A stretch of 64,000 bases of DNA from Coleofasciculus sp937127375. GTDB taxonomy: Bacteria > Cyanobacteriota > Cyanobacteriia > Cyanobacteriales > Coleofasciculaceae. This document shows positions 33,344 through 43,633 of this stretch, piece after piece. The stretch's first letter is position 1, and every line of letters starts with the position of its first letter. The stretch is from NCBI GenBank assembly GCA_040218875.1, contig JAVJQP010000107.1. The stretch is one strand, 5' to 3'. Below the pieces are notes generated by a model. That model was not told the DNA's origin and made no database searches. It worked only from the letters and a program-made list of their open reading frames with translations. Both the position numbers and the translations under genes were made by a program.

Positions 33344-35476
33344 CTCAAGCTAATTGGCGACCCCACAGGCGCAAACGGTACTATCGGTACAAGCAGTGAC
33401 CTCACCTTTACCAGTTTAGGTATCACCGACATTAACCAAGTTCTTGCTCCCTTAGCGAACAATGGCGGCTCAACTCAAACCCATGCCCCCGTTCCAGGTA
33501 GCCCCGCCCTAGATGCGGGGAATAATGCTAATATTCCTGCTGGTATAACGACTGACCAACGAGAAGCAACCCGCATTATTAATGATCTCGTTGATATTGG
33601 TGCATTTGAGTCCCAAGGCTTTACCTTAAATGTCACAGGTTCACCTCAAAGTACACCCGTTAATACGGCTTTTGCTGACTCATTGACTGTGCAAGTATTA
33701 GAGAACTTTGCTAATCAGCCGATTCCAGGTGTGCCTATCACGTTCAATGCCCCATCAAGTGGTGCATCGGGCAGTTTGGGTAACGGGACAACCGTCCTCA
33801 CCAATCCTCAAGGTATCGCCGAGAATCCGGTTACGGCAAATACAATTGCGGGCAACTATCAAGTCATCGCTACCGCTAACGGTTTACAGTTGACACCCTT
33901 TGATTTAACCAACACAGATAACCCAACTCAACCGCCATTAACTCCTCAACCCGAACCCCAATCCCCATCAACTCCTCAACCGATTAATCCCGTCAATCCC
34001 ATCAATGACTCATCTGCGAATCCAACAATTAATCCGGTCAATCCCATCAATGACTCATCTGTCAATCCAACAATTAATCCTGTCAATCCCATCAATGACT
34101 CCTCTGCCAATCCAACGATTAATCCCGTCAACCTACTCCAATTGCCCCAAAACCCACCCCCAATAGTCCAAGCTCAAATTCCTGACCTAAAACTTGATAT
34201 TGTGGCAGAAATTGAGGAATATTTGACTCGTCAGTATGAGGATTATTTAGGGTTTTCCGATACTCCAACGACCAACCAAGCCGAATCCCAAGCCATCCTC
34301 CGCCGCATTGAACAAGAAACGGGAACGAAACCCGCACTACTCTATGCTGTTTTTGTTCCCAGTAACGCCCCCTCACTAACACCAACCCCCGGATTAGACC
34401 TCAACAAAAAACTAGAAACCCCTGAACGTGAACGCGACAACAGTCAGGATCAACTAGAATTAATTATTGTCACCGCTGAAGGGCAACCCATACGCCGTCC
34501 CATACCCGGTGCAACACGAGAAAAAGTTCTCCAAACCACTCAACAATTACGTCGCGCTGTCACCGATATTCGCATTCCTCGCCCTTACCTCCCGGCGGCA
34601 CAACAGCTTTATCAATGGTTAGTTGCTCCCATTGAATCGGAGTTAAATACCCACCAAATTGATACTATTTCCCTTCTGGTCGATAGTGGTTTGCGTTCCT
34701 TACCCATGGCAATATTGCATGATGGGGAGCAGTTTCTTTTGGAGAAATACAATGTTCATTTAATGCCCAGTATTTCCTTGACAGATACTCGCTATGCGAA
34801 TATAAAGAATCTGGCAGTCTTGGCGATGGGGGCATCCGAATTTACCGACCAAAATCCTTTACCTGCCGTTCCGGTAGAGTTATCAATAATTACGGAGAAA
34901 CTCTGGCAGGGTCAATCGTTTCTCAATACTACATTCACGCCCCAACAGTTGAAAACAGCTCGGAATCAAACCCCCTTTGGCATCCTGCATCTAGCCACCC
35001 ACGGTGAGTTTAAATCCGGCAAACCCGAAAACTCTTATATTCAGTTTTGGCAGACAAAATTAGCCCTTGACCAAATCCGAGAACTAGGATTAAATAACCC
35101 CCCGGTGGAACTGATGGTATTAAGCGCCTGTCGCACCGCTTTAGGGGATGAGGAGGCGGAGTTAGGATTTACCGGATTAGCCGTACAAGCGGGGGTTAAA
35201 TCTGCCGTGGGAAGTCTCTGGTATGTCAGCGATGAAGCGACATTGGGATTAATGACCACCTTTTATTCCTACTTAAAACAAGCGCCGATTAAAGCTGAAG
35301 CATTACGACAAACACAGTTAGCGATGATTCGGGGTGAAGTGCGAATTGAAAAGGGTCAACTAATTACGCCGAATTTTACCATTCCTTTACCCCCTCAGTT
35401 GGCTGAATTACCAGATAAAGAACTCACTCATCCGTATTATTGGAGTGCATTTACATTAGTCGGAAGTCCTTGGTAA
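33344..35476 (+). pseudogene. 3' part of secreted CHAT-domain protease gene
   Basis: This part begins within the end of a beta-helix domain (IGDPTGANGTIGTSSDLTF, then PVPGSPALDAGNNA). A bacterial Ig-like domain follows (LENFANQPIPGVPITFNAP), then a Pro/Asn linker with three 51-bp repeats coding NPINDSS units (about 33984-34128). It ends with a CHAT protease domain carrying the His-Cys dyad in FGILHLATHGEFKS and LMVLSACRTALGD. The reading frame to the C-terminus (SAFTLVGSPW) is intact, but the secretion signal is cut off at 31493-31659 by the IS element. A start inside the element (frame open from 33272) could make an unsecreted CHAT protein. Confidence 0.8.
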
Positions 35477-36078
35477 AACAGGCAATGGCTACAGTAAAGA
35501 CGTTGCCTAAAACGTCTGGAACAAACCGCTATGATAGCGGACTCAAGTGCTAATATTACACCCGACTGTAGGGGGGCAAGGCTTGCATTGGTGTCAACTT
35601 AAGGTAGAAAACTAATACAGGGCGAGCATTTCACCCTCATCCCCTAACCCCTTCTCCGGACCCCCCTCGTTCCCCCCTACAAGAGGGGGGAGGACAGAGG
35701 ATGCTTCGCTTTTGTTGCACAGGAGAAGGGGAATTGGAATATAACACCTTTCTTGCTCCCCTCTCCCCGGCGTGGGAGAGGGGCTGGGGGTGAGGGGTTG
35801 AGCTTAAGTTGACACGGATGAAGGCTTGCGCCCACGCTTATGTACTCATCCTATGAGAAATGCTACATAGTTCCACCGGAGGTCTTAACCGTCTTGGCAG
35901 TTGCTATAGTTGGTGAACAAGATGATATCAAACAAACTATAGTGTTTTTATTTGGGTCGTGAACACATGAACCTGGTAAAAAGGCAATGGGCAATGGGCA
36001 AGAGGCAATAGGGGAAAGAGATACAGAGTTTTTAAGTAATCTAAGAAAAGACCTCCTCGGTTTACAACTCATTTACAA
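35477..36078. repeat. Repeat-filled gap downstream of the CHAT gene
   Basis: I see no gene here. It holds a broken GTAAAGACG..ACGTCT palindrome (35495-35519), an ACCGCTAT-G-ATAGCGG hairpin (about 35525-35541) and the single-copy version of the rne-rnhB repeat composite (35666-35730). An ACCCCTTCTCC/GGAGAAGGGG inverted repeat encloses the composite. After it come a CCCTCTCCC..GGGAGAGGG hairpin (about 35759-35781), an AAGGCTTGCGCCC motif, and GGCAATG/GGGCAAT low-complexity runs (35982-36015). Confidence 0.7.
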
Positions 36079-36726
36079 ATGCTATATCTTAACCTTATCA
36101 ATATGGCGTACAGCGATTTTACGACCCTCAGCAAAGTCAGAACAACCTTTAACCTAACTATAAACGAAACCAGTCGCCTTTTTCCGGATATTGCTCCTCT
36201 TGAACCCAGCGATTACCTCAAAATCACGCTGCATGAATTTTTACCCCTTGCTAATGCAATAAACACAGAAAAAGCCCGTTCTGAATTAATTATTGCTCCT
36301 GTTTTGTTAGAAGTCCGGCGGCACTTCAACTTCCAAGTCGGCTTTTTTTCTGGCACAGACTTCAACGTAGACCCAACCGTTGGACTCAATGGATACTGTG
36401 ATTATATTCTCACGGCTTCCCCCGAAATGTATGAAATCTATGCCCCAGTCGTTACCCTGGTAGAAGCTAAGAACGAAAATATTAAAAGTGGTTTAGGACA
36501 ATGTATTGCTGAAATGGTGGCTGCCCAACGATTCAATCAACAAATGGAAATTCCCATTGATGTTATCTATGGTGCCGTTACTACAGGAATGATTTGGAAG
36601 TTTATTAAATTGGTCAATCAAACCGCTTTTATTGATTTAAACGATTACTTTATTAAAGAAGTTAACCAAATATTAGGAATATTATCGACTCCCTTAGGTC
36701 AACACCTATCCCATAGAAATGAATAG
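36079..36726 (+). CDS. Hypothetical protein with PD-(D/E)XK-like core
   Basis: This 215-residue protein (or 207 from the ATG at 36103) has LNGYCDYILTASPEMYEI followed by VVTLVEAKNENIKSG at about residues 110-140. The D..E-x-K spacing resembles restriction-type nucleases and the orphan at 11499-12131. The rest (ARSELIIAPVLLEVRRHFNF, and GQCIAEMVAAQRFNQQ) matches a family often seen in cyanobacteria without an assigned function. It lies convergent to the VapBC pair. Nuclease activity is inference. Confidence 0.65.
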   Translation: MLYLNLINMAYSDFTTLSKVRTTFNLTINETSRLFPDIAPLEPSDYLKITLHEFLPLANAINTEKARSELIIAPVLLEVRRHFNFQVGFFSGTDFNVDPTVGLNGYCDYILTASPEMYEIYAPVVTLVEAKNENIKSGLGQCIAEMVAAQRFNQQMEIPIDVIYGAVTTGMIWKFIKLVNQTAFIDLNDYFIKEVNQILGILSTPLGQHLSHRNE

Positions 36727-36730
36727 CTCA

Positions 36731-37111
36731 TCAGCGAATTACCTGCACATCGACAGACAGATTGAGAGCAGCCCAGGCGCGATCGCAGGTCAAAACTCGA
36801 ACTCCCAATCGCCATCCCAGACTTAAACAAGCACGATCTCCCAGAGATAAACCTGTTTGCCGAGTTGACTCCCACAGTCGTCCTACCATTTCCCCATCCT
36901 CCAGCGTAAACGGCTCTACCGTCAGCCCCAGTGCCTGCAAATCATTCACCATGCCATCCACCTCGACTCCTGCCGCGATCGCCTTCTGCACGACTTCCGC
37001 CCAGTTCACACTGGATATCACTGACTCGGTTAACACGCCATCCACAATCTCTTCTCCCGACTCACCCTTCAGATAAGCCAGCAACGCTGAAGCATCCAAC
37101 ACTACTGTCAT
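36731..37111 (-). CDS. vapC: PIN-domain toxin of a VapBC module
   Basis: This 126-residue PIN ribonuclease has acidic catalytic residues in TVVLDASALLAYLKGESGEE, NWAEVVQKA, LSLGDRACLSLGW and VLTCDRAW. VapC toxins cut specific tRNAs or rRNA when freed from the antitoxin. Its ATG overlaps the stop of the antitoxin gene (ATGA at 37108-37111), so expression is translationally coupled. All conserved acidic positions appear intact. Confidence 0.9.
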   Translation of the reverse strand: MTVVLDASALLAYLKGESGEEIVDGVLTESVISSVNWAEVVQKAIAAGVEVDGMVNDLQALGLTVEPFTLEDGEMVGRLWESTRQTGLSLGDRACLSLGWRLGVRVLTCDRAWAALNLSVDVQVIR

Positions 37112-37374
37112 TCACTCGCTTCCTTTTTCGCGGCTTGGCGACGTTCAGCGATTAATTCATTGACCAAACTGCGATTTGTGGGTACTTGTGCGAACCGTGC
37201 CTTCAACTGTTGCTTAATCGCCTCCGGCTTTTCCAGCACCAACCGCCCCGCCTCCTCACGGGCAACTAGCTTATCCCCTTCCTCAAACCCCAACAACCGC
37301 CGCAACGCTGCCGGAATGACTAACCGCCCCTGACGACCCAAATGTACTTCTACGGATTTGGATAGTTCGCTCAT
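37108..37374 (-). CDS. vapB: AbrB/MazE-type antitoxin of a VapBC module
   Basis: I chose the ATG at 37374, which gives 88 residues starting MSELSKSVEVHLGRQGRLVI; upstream in-frame ATGs at 37401 and 37458 are possible. The swapped-hairpin DNA-binding domain is GRQGRLVIPAALRRLLGFEE with GDKLVAREEAGRLVLEK. The C-terminal helix (KARFAQVPTNRSLVNELIAE) would bind the toxin. An inverted repeat just upstream is the likely operator. Confidence 0.88.
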   Translation of the reverse strand: MSELSKSVEVHLGRQGRLVIPAALRRLLGFEEGDKLVAREEAGRLVLEKPEAIKQQLKARFAQVPTNRSLVNELIAERRQAAKKEASE

Positions 37375-37385
37375 CTGCTTTATTT

Positions 37386-37430
37386 GTGCCACATTATTCA
37401 TTCTATGCCACATATTAGAAGATGTGGCAT
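37386..37430 (-). promoter_or_regulatory. Candidate operator for the VapBC module
   Basis: ATGCCACAT (37405-37413) and ATGTGGCAT (37422-37430) form a perfect inverted repeat with an 8-base spacer. A third half-site, GTGCCACAT (37386-37394), lies closer to the antitoxin. On the minus strand TAGAAT falls between them and could be a -10 box. The layout fits autorepression by the antitoxin. Confidence 0.6.
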
Positions 37431-37957
37431 TACTCCAGAGTGAGCAAGGAAACACCAAGGCTCCCGGCTCCTCCAGATAAAATTGGTTGCAGCTAGGTTG
37501 ATTAATCGGTTAATACCCTAAACTCATGACATAAGGGATTGCCAGAGTCAAGTATTTTCGCTAAGATTAATCTCCCCATCTAAAGAGCTTCATTTGAGAA
37601 CCAAAGTTGCTGACTCTTCTGGATCTGTAGTTTAGTGGCTGATGCTACTCCATCTGCCAACTGTATATATAAAAATATAAGACAACTACGCCAACTGGAC
37701 ACGAGATGACTCACACAATCATGACTAGAGAGCAAATTAACATCAATTATTTCTCTTTTTCAATGGAACTGGCGATGACGTAGCCGACTTAGATAGAACT
37801 GAGATTTTGCCGCACGGGTAATCAATTCCTAGTTACCGTAAGGTGGGCAAGAATAATTAACGATAATACAAGGGTTTCAAGGTTTATACCCCTTGCCCCC
37901 CTACCCCTAACGACGAATGACCAGTGACCAATGACCAATAACACCAGGAACTATTTT

Positions 37958-40900
37958 ATGACAAACAGGAGCATCAACCTAAATCAACAGCATCAATCCT
38001 GGAATCGAGACGATGTAGCCTATCCAGGACAACGATGGTTAGTAGAAGAACGAGATGCTTGCGGTGTTGGCTTTATCGCCTCAGTCGCAGGTGTCGCTAG
38101 CCATGAACTGATTGAACAGGCACTTTCGGCATTAACCTGTTTAGAACATCGCGGTGGCTGTAGCGCTGACCGAGATTCGGGTGATGGCGCTGGCTTGATG
38201 ACGACGATTCCTTGGGGGTTGTTTACGTCTTGGTTTGAGGAACAAGGAATTACCATGCCACCAACCGATCAGTTGGCGGTGGGTATGATATTTTTACCCC
38301 AAGATGGAACAAAGGCGACTAAAGTGCGCGATATTGTTGGCGGAGTCTTTGAACAAGACGGTTTCACCGTATTGGGTTGGCGTGTCGTCCCCCTGAACGA
38401 GTCGGTGGTTGGACCCCAAGCTTTAGAGAATCAACCGCAAATTGAGCAAGTTATTGTTAGCTGCCCCAATCAAGCTGGGGATGATCGGGAACGTCTTCTT
38501 TACAAAACCCGCCGTCGCATTGGTAACGCTTTAGAAGCCGATGGTACGCTTCATTGGTCGGATGATTTATATATTTGCTCCCTCTCCAGTCGCACAATTG
38601 TCTATAAAGGCATGGTGCGTTCGGCGGTACTGGGTGAATTTTATCAGGACTTAAAACATCCTGAGTTTCAAAGCCCCTTTGCCGTCTATCATCGCCGTTT
38701 TAGCACCAATACCCTACCCAAATGGCCCCTAGCCCAACCGATGCGGTTATTGGGACATAATGGGGAAATTAATACCCTGCTGGGTAATATTAACTGGATG
38801 AAGGCGCGGGAAGCGGATTTATCACATCCAGTGTGGGGGAACGACATCGAAGACCTCAAGCCCACGGTTGCTCCGGATAATAGTGACTCAGCTACCCTGG
38901 ATAATATCTTTGAGTTACTCGTGCGATCGGGTCGTAGTCCTCTGGAATCCTTGATGATTATGGTTCCCGAAGCCTACAAAAATCAGCCCGATTTGCAGGA
39001 TCATCCGGAAATTGTGGATTTTTACGAATATTACAGCGGCGTTCAAGAACCTTGGGATGGTCCGGCGCTGTTAGTCTTTAGTGATGGTCAAGTCGTTGGT
39101 GCAACCCTAGACCGGAATGGATTGCGACCTGCCCGTTATAGTATCACCCGGAATGGGTATGTGGTGGTCGGATCAGAAGCGGGTGTCGTAGACTTACCCG
39201 AAGCAGACATTGTGGAAAAGGGTAGACTTGGACCCGGACAGATGATTGCTGTGGATTTAGCCAACCACGAAATTCTCAAAAATTGGGACATCAAACAGCG
39301 AGTTGCCAAACGCTTACCCTACGGCGATTGGCTGAAACAACATCGTCAGGTTTTATCCCCTCAAGGGTTTACCGATACCCCCCAACTCGACGCCAAAGCG
39401 TTACTCCAGCAGCAAACCGCCTTTGGCTATACGGCTGAGGATTTGGATATGATCCTGGAACCGATGGTGAGTCAAGGGAAAGAACCCACCTTCTGTATGG
39501 GGGATGATATTCCCTTAGCCATCCTCTCGGATAAGCCGCGCCTGCTGTATGACTATTTCAAACAGCGCTTTGCCCAAGTAACCAATCCACCGATTGATCC
39601 CTTGCGGGAAAGTCTGGTGATGTCCTTAAGTATGGAATTGGGTGAACGGGGGAATCTGTTAGAGGCTAAACCAGACTATGCCCAACTGCTGAAACTGAAA
39701 ACCCCGGTTCTGAATGAAGCCGAGTTAAATGCGGTAAAAACCTCTGGGTTTGCCACGACTGAACTCTCAACCTTATTTGAGATTAGCGCGGGTCCGGATG
39801 GGCTAAAAGCTGCCATTGATCAATTATGTGACCAAGCGGATCAAGCGGTGAAATCTGGCTCAAAAGTCCTGATTTTGAGCGATAAAATTGGTGAGAGTGT
39901 CGGAGAAACCACCAGTTATATTCCACCACTATTAGCAGTTGGGGTAGTTCACCATCATCTGATTCGCGAAGGGTTGCGGATGAAAGCTTCCCTGGTTGTG
40001 GAAACGGCGCAATGCTGGAGTACCCATCATTTTGCTTGTTTAATTGGCTATGGGGCTTCGGCAATTCATCCCTATTTGGCATTGGAATCGGTGCGTCAGT
40101 GGTGGTCGAATCCCAAAACGCAGAAATTGATGGATCGGGGTAAAATTGAACCCTTAACTATTGAAGCGGCACAGAAAAATTACCGTAAGGCGGTGGAAGC
40201 TGGCTTATTGAAAATCCTGTCAAAGATGGGGATTTCTCTACTCTCGTCTTACCAAGGGGCGCAGATTTTTGAGGCATTGGGAATTGGTGCAGAGGTACTA
40301 GATTTAGCCTTCCGGGGTACAACCTCCCGTTTGGGTGGTTTGAATCTGGCAGAATTGGCACAGGAAGTGATTGCTTTCCATCAACGGGCGTTCCCGGAGT
40401 TGACGGGTAAGAAACTGGAAAACTTTGGCTTTATCCAATACCGTCCCGGTGGCGAATATCACATGAATAGCCCGGAGATGGCAAAGGCATTGCATAAAGC
40501 CGTGGCGTCGTTTAATGGACAAGATGCGTCGGTTAAAAACGGAAACGGCAAAACTGACAACGGAAAGACCGCTTATGACCACTATGATGTCTATAAAAAA
40601 TACCTGGAAGACCGCCCGGTCACGGCGTTACGGGATTTGTTAGACTTCAACAGCGATCGCGCCCCCATCCCGATTGAAGACGTAGAACCTGTGGCGGATA
40701 TTGTCCAGCGTTTCTGTACCGGTGCCATGTCTTTGGGTTCCTTGTCACGAGAGGCACATGAAACCTTGGCAATTGCCATGAATCGGATTGGCGGGAAGTC
40801 AAATTCCGGTGAAGGGGGAGAAGACCCCGTTCGGTTTAAAGTCTTGGATGATGTGGATAATCAGGGGAATTCGCCCACATTACCGCATCTTAAAGGACTA

Positions 40901-42664
40901 CGGAATGGGGATACGGCGAGTTCCGCCACGAAGCAAGTCGCATCCGGGCGCTTTGGGGTGACGCCAGAGTACCTGATGAGTGGCAAACAATTGGAAATTA
41001 AAATCGCCCAAGGTGCGAAACCGGGAGAAGGGGGACAGTTACCGGGGAAAAAGGTAAGTCCTTATATTGCCATGTTGCGGCGGTCTAAAGCCGGTGTACC
41101 GTTGATTTCACCACCCCCCCACCACGATATCTATTCCATTGAAGACCTCGCCCAGTTAATTTTTGACCTGCATCAAATTAATCCAGAGGCGAAGGTGTCG
41201 GTAAAATTAGTGGCGGAAATTGGCATTGGTACGATCGCCGCAGGGGTGGCGAAGGCAAATGCTGATGTGATCCAAATTTCCGGTCATGATGGCGGAACAG
41301 GCGCATCTCCCTTAAGTTCGATTAAACACGCGGGCGTATCTTGGGAGTTAGGGGTTACCGAAGTCCATCGGGCGTTGATGATCAATCAACTGCGCGATCG
41401 CGTGATTTTACGGGCAGATGGTGGCTTCAAAACTGGCTGGGATGTCGTGATGGCGGCGTTAATGGGCGCGGAAGAATATGGCTTTGGTTCGGTGTCGATG
41501 ATTGCTGAAGGCTGTATCATGGCGCGGATTTGTCACACGAATAACTGTCCGGTTGGGGTGGCGACACAGCAAGATCATTTGCGGAAGCGGTTTAGCGGAA
41601 TCCCGGATCATGTGGTCAACTTTTTCTACTTTGTCGCCGAAGAAGTGCGATCGCTCCTGGCACGGTTAGGGTATCGTAAGTTAGACGAGGTAATTGGTCG
41701 GGCGGATTTATTGCAGCAACGTGAGGATATCGCGTTAACCAAGACATCCACGGTATCGGTGAAATGCTTAACCGATTTACCGGATACAAGTCGCGATCGA
41801 TCCTTCCTCAACCATGAGGTGGTTCATAGCAATGGACTCGTTCTCGATGATCAACTTCTCGCTGATCCAGAGATTCAAGCCTGCATCGCCAACCAAAGTT
41901 CCCTCACCAAAGACGTGGCGGTTCTAAATACAGACCGAGGGGTTGGCGCACGTTTAGCCGGTGCGATCGCCAAAAAATACGGCAATACTGGCTTTGAAGG
42001 GCAGATTACCCTCAACTTCAAAGGTGCAGCCGGACAAAGCTTTGGTGCGTTTAATTTGCCCGGAATCACCCTCAACCTGGTTGGGGAAGCCAATGATTAT
42101 GTGGGTAAAGGAATGCATGGAGGTGAAATTATCATCACGCCTCCCACTGATGCAACCTACAACCCCGCCGAAAACGTAATTGTCGGCAATACCTGCCTCT
42201 ACGGTGCCACAGGCGGTACGTTATTTGCCAATGGCTGGGCGGGTGAACGATTCGGCGTCCGCAATTCTAAAGGTCAAGCGGTGATTGAAGGGGCTGGCGA
42301 TCACTGCTGTGAATACATGACAGGCGGTGTAATTGTGGTTTTAGGTCATGTTGGGCGCAATGTCGGTGCGGGGATGACGGGCGGGTTAGCCTACTTCTTA
42401 GATGAAGATGGGAACTTCCCGGCAAAAGTCAACCCCGAAATTGTTAAGATTCAACGGGTGACGACATCGGCTGGGGAACAGCAGTTAAAAGCCCTGATAC
42501 AAGCCCATGTTGACCGCACCGGAAGTGCTAAAGCCAAGACAATTCTGGCAAATTGGTCGGACTTCATCGGTAAATTCTGGCAAGTGGTGCCACCCTCGGA
42601 GGAAGATACCCCTGAAGCCAATCCCGATGCGGTGAAAGAACGGGAGTTAAGTCCAGTTCAGTAA
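37958..42664 (+). CDS. gltS: Ferredoxin-dependent glutamate synthase
   Basis: The ATG at 37958 follows CAGGA at proper spacing; an ATG at 37931 lies in heptamer repeats and is less likely. The protein has about 1568 residues. A short propeptide ends before the nucleophile Cys in RDACGVGFIASVAG, starting the class II glutamine amidotransferase domain. The central domain and the FMN-binding synthase domain follow, with KPGEGGQLPGKKVSPYIA and SGHDGGTGASPLSSIKHAG. The 3Fe-4S motif is CIMARICHTNNC (C-x5-C-x4-C). The C-terminal GXGXG helix domain is present. It makes two glutamates from glutamine and 2-oxoglutarate with photosynthetic ferredoxin. I found no convincing GTA-N8-TAC NtcA site upstream. 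Confidence 0.96.
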   Translation: MTNRSINLNQQHQSWNRDDVAYPGQRWLVEERDACGVGFIASVAGVASHELIEQALSALTCLEHRGGCSADRDSGDGAGLMTTIPWGLFTSWFEEQGITMPPTDQLAVGMIFLPQDGTKATKVRDIVGGVFEQDGFTVLGWRVVPLNESVVGPQALENQPQIEQVIVSCPNQAGDDRERLLYKTRRRIGNALEADGTLHWSDDLYICSLSSRTIVYKGMVRSAVLGEFYQDLKHPEFQSPFAVYHRRFSTNTLPKWPLAQPMRLLGHNGEINTLLGNINWMKAREADLSHPVWGNDIEDLKPTVAPDNSDSATLDNIFELLVRSGRSPLESLMIMVPEAYKNQPDLQDHPEIVDFYEYYSGVQEPWDGPALLVFSDGQVVGATLDRNGLRPARYSITRNGYVVVGSEAGVVDLPEADIVEKGRLGPGQMIAVDLANHEILKNWDIKQRVAKRLPYGDWLKQHRQVLSPQGFTDTPQLDAKALLQQQTAFGYTAEDLDMILEPMVSQGKEPTFCMGDDIPLAILSDKPRLLYDYFKQRFAQVTNPPIDPLRESLVMSLSMELGERGNLLEAKPDYAQLLKLKTPVLNEAELNAVKTSGFATTELSTLFEISAGPDGLKAAIDQLCDQADQAVKSGSKVLILSDKIGESVGETTSYIPPLLAVGVVHHHLIREGLRMKASLVVETAQCWSTHHFACLIGYGASAIHPYLALESVRQWWSNPKTQKLMDRGKIEPLTIEAAQKNYRKAVEAGLLKILSKMGISLLSSYQGAQIFEALGIGAEVLDLAFRGTTSRLGGLNLAELAQEVIAFHQRAFPELTGKKLENFGFIQYRPGGEYHMNSPEMAKALHKAVASFNGQDASVKNGNGKTDNGKTAYDHYDVYKKYLEDRPVTALRDLLDFNSDRAPIPIEDVEPVADIVQRFCTGAMSLGSLSREAHETLAIAMNRIGGKSNSGEGGEDPVRFKVLDDVDNQGNSPTLPHLKGLRNGDTASSATKQVASGRFGVTPEYLMSGKQLEIKIAQGAKPGEGGQLPGKKVSPYIAMLRRSKAGVPLISPPPHHDIYSIEDLAQLIFDLHQINPEAKVSVKLVAEIGIGTIAAGVAKANADVIQISGHDGGTGASPLSSIKHAGVSWELGVTEVHRALMINQLRDRVILRADGGFKTGWDVVMAALMGAEEYGFGSVSMIAEGCIMARICHTNNCPVGVATQQDHLRKRFSGIPDHVVNFFYFVAEEVRSLLARLGYRKLDEVIGRADLLQQREDIALTKTSTVSVKCLTDLPDTSRDRSFLNHEVVHSNGLVLDDQLLADPEIQACIANQSSLTKDVAVLNTDRGVGARLAGAIAKKYGNTGFEGQITLNFKGAAGQSFGAFNLPGITLNLVGEANDYVGKGMHGGEIIITPPTDATYNPAENVIVGNTCLYGATGGTLFANGWAGERFGVRNSKGQAVIEGAGDHCCEYMTGGVIVVLGHVGRNVGAGMTGGLAYFLDEDGNFPAKVNPEIVKIQRVTTSAGEQQLKALIQAHVDRTGSAKAKTILANWSDFIGKFWQVVPPSEEDTPEANPDAVKERELSPVQ

Positions 42665-42670
42665 AACCTC

Positions 42671-42698
42671 GTAGAGACGTTGCATGCAACGTCTCTAC
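42671..42698. repeat. 28-bp perfect palindrome, GTAGAGACG family
   Basis: Identical to the copy at 326-353. It lies 6 bases after the glutamate synthase stop and 22 bases before the convergent response regulator stop, so it could act as a two-way transcript end. Confidence 0.9.
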
Positions 42699-42719
42699 AG
42701 TTCTCGAATGCTAGAACCG

Positions 42720-43373
42720 TTACGTTTTCACCAATCCTTTTTGAATCGCCAGAACAGCGGCTTGAGTGCGATCGCGCACGTCCAGTTTTTGTAAAATGGC
42801 ATGAACATGAACCCTGACTGTCCCTGTGGCAATATGTAGGAGTTCCCCAATTTCTTGATTACTCTTACCCGCCGCAATCAGCGCCAGAATTTCCTGTTCC
42901 CGCTGAGTCAGAGGATTGGCGGACGATTCATCTGTATATTGGGCAACCTCCGGAGTCTGTTCTCCCACAGCGGCGCGAATTTCATGGGTACTGGTTTTGT
43001 CCCACCATGACGCCCCCACCGCCACAGAACGCAGTGCTAGGATTAATACTTCTGCTTCAATGCCTTTGAGACAGTATCCAGAAGCCCCCGCTGCAATTAG
43101 CCGCTCAATTAGAGGTTTCTGGGAATGAGAGGTTAAAACTAAAATCGGTAATTCTGGGTGCTGCTGCTTAATTTGACGACAGGCTTCCACACCACCAAGT
43201 CCGGGTAGTCCCACATCCAACAGTACAACATCGGGTAAATACTGATTGGTTAATTCCACCGCCGTCTCGCCATCTACCGCCTCTGCCACAATTTCTAATC
43301 CTGGTTCTTGCTGCAATCGCGTCGATAGTCCTAAGCGGAACAGTTCATCATCTTCTACGAGTAGAATCCGCAT
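42720..43373 (-). CDS. NarL/LuxR-type response regulator
   Basis: This 217-residue protein has a receiver domain with RILLVEDDELFRLGL, phospho-acceptor aspartate in DVVLLDVGLPGLGG (about 53) and VLTSHSQ, then a LuxR-type helix-turn-helix (NPLTQREQEILALIAAGKSN, then GTVRVHVHAILQKLDV). It would bind DNA after phosphorylation. The nearest kinase (43699-44802) is upstream on the same strand, separated by an IscB relic, and is the obvious partner. Confidence 0.92.
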   Translation of the reverse strand: MRILLVEDDELFRLGLSTRLQQEPGLEIVAEAVDGETAVELTNQYLPDVVLLDVGLPGLGGVEACRQIKQQHPELPILVLTSHSQKPLIERLIAAGASGYCLKGIEAEVLILALRSVAVGASWWDKTSTHEIRAAVGEQTPEVAQYTDESSANPLTQREQEILALIAAGKSNQEIGELLHIATGTVRVHVHAILQKLDVRDRTQAAVLAIQKGLVKT

Positions 43374-43397
43374 TCGTTATTTGTTTATGTCATTTGT

Positions 43398-43604
43398 TTA
43401 TGTCATATTTTCGAGTAAAAACTCACGGATTTCGTAACCCGCCAAAGTTCCCTGCTGATAGCCGACTCCGCTAATTTCCGAATCTTCCATCTGCTGAGTA
43501 TCAAATTTAACCAACTCTTGAGAGATAGCAGCAATTCGACACAGCGCCGACATGACCACAGAGCTACAGACTGGCTTCGTATCCGTAGGTGTGATGGCTC
43601 CCAA
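43398..43604 (-). pseudogene. IscB fragment (truncated on both sides)
   Basis: The frame encodes AISQELVKFDTQQMEDSEIS followed by GVGYQQGTLAGYEIREFLLE. This is the IscB segment that lies just before the HNH domain. The N-terminal PLMP/RuvC I part and the HNH and later parts are missing, so no nuclease is made. IscB is the RNA-guided nuclease family from which Cas9 evolved. Identification is by motif memory. A structured segment upstream on the same strand (43634-43702) sits where an IscB omega RNA would be. Confidence 0.7.
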
Positions 43605-43633
43605 AACGTAGTACTTTTTCGGTACTTAGTCGG

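Noticed and set aside
37458..37957. NtcA site or glutamine riboswitch before the glutamate synthase gene
   Set aside because: I found no GTA-N8-TAC with a suitably placed -10 box and no glutamine riboswitch signature.
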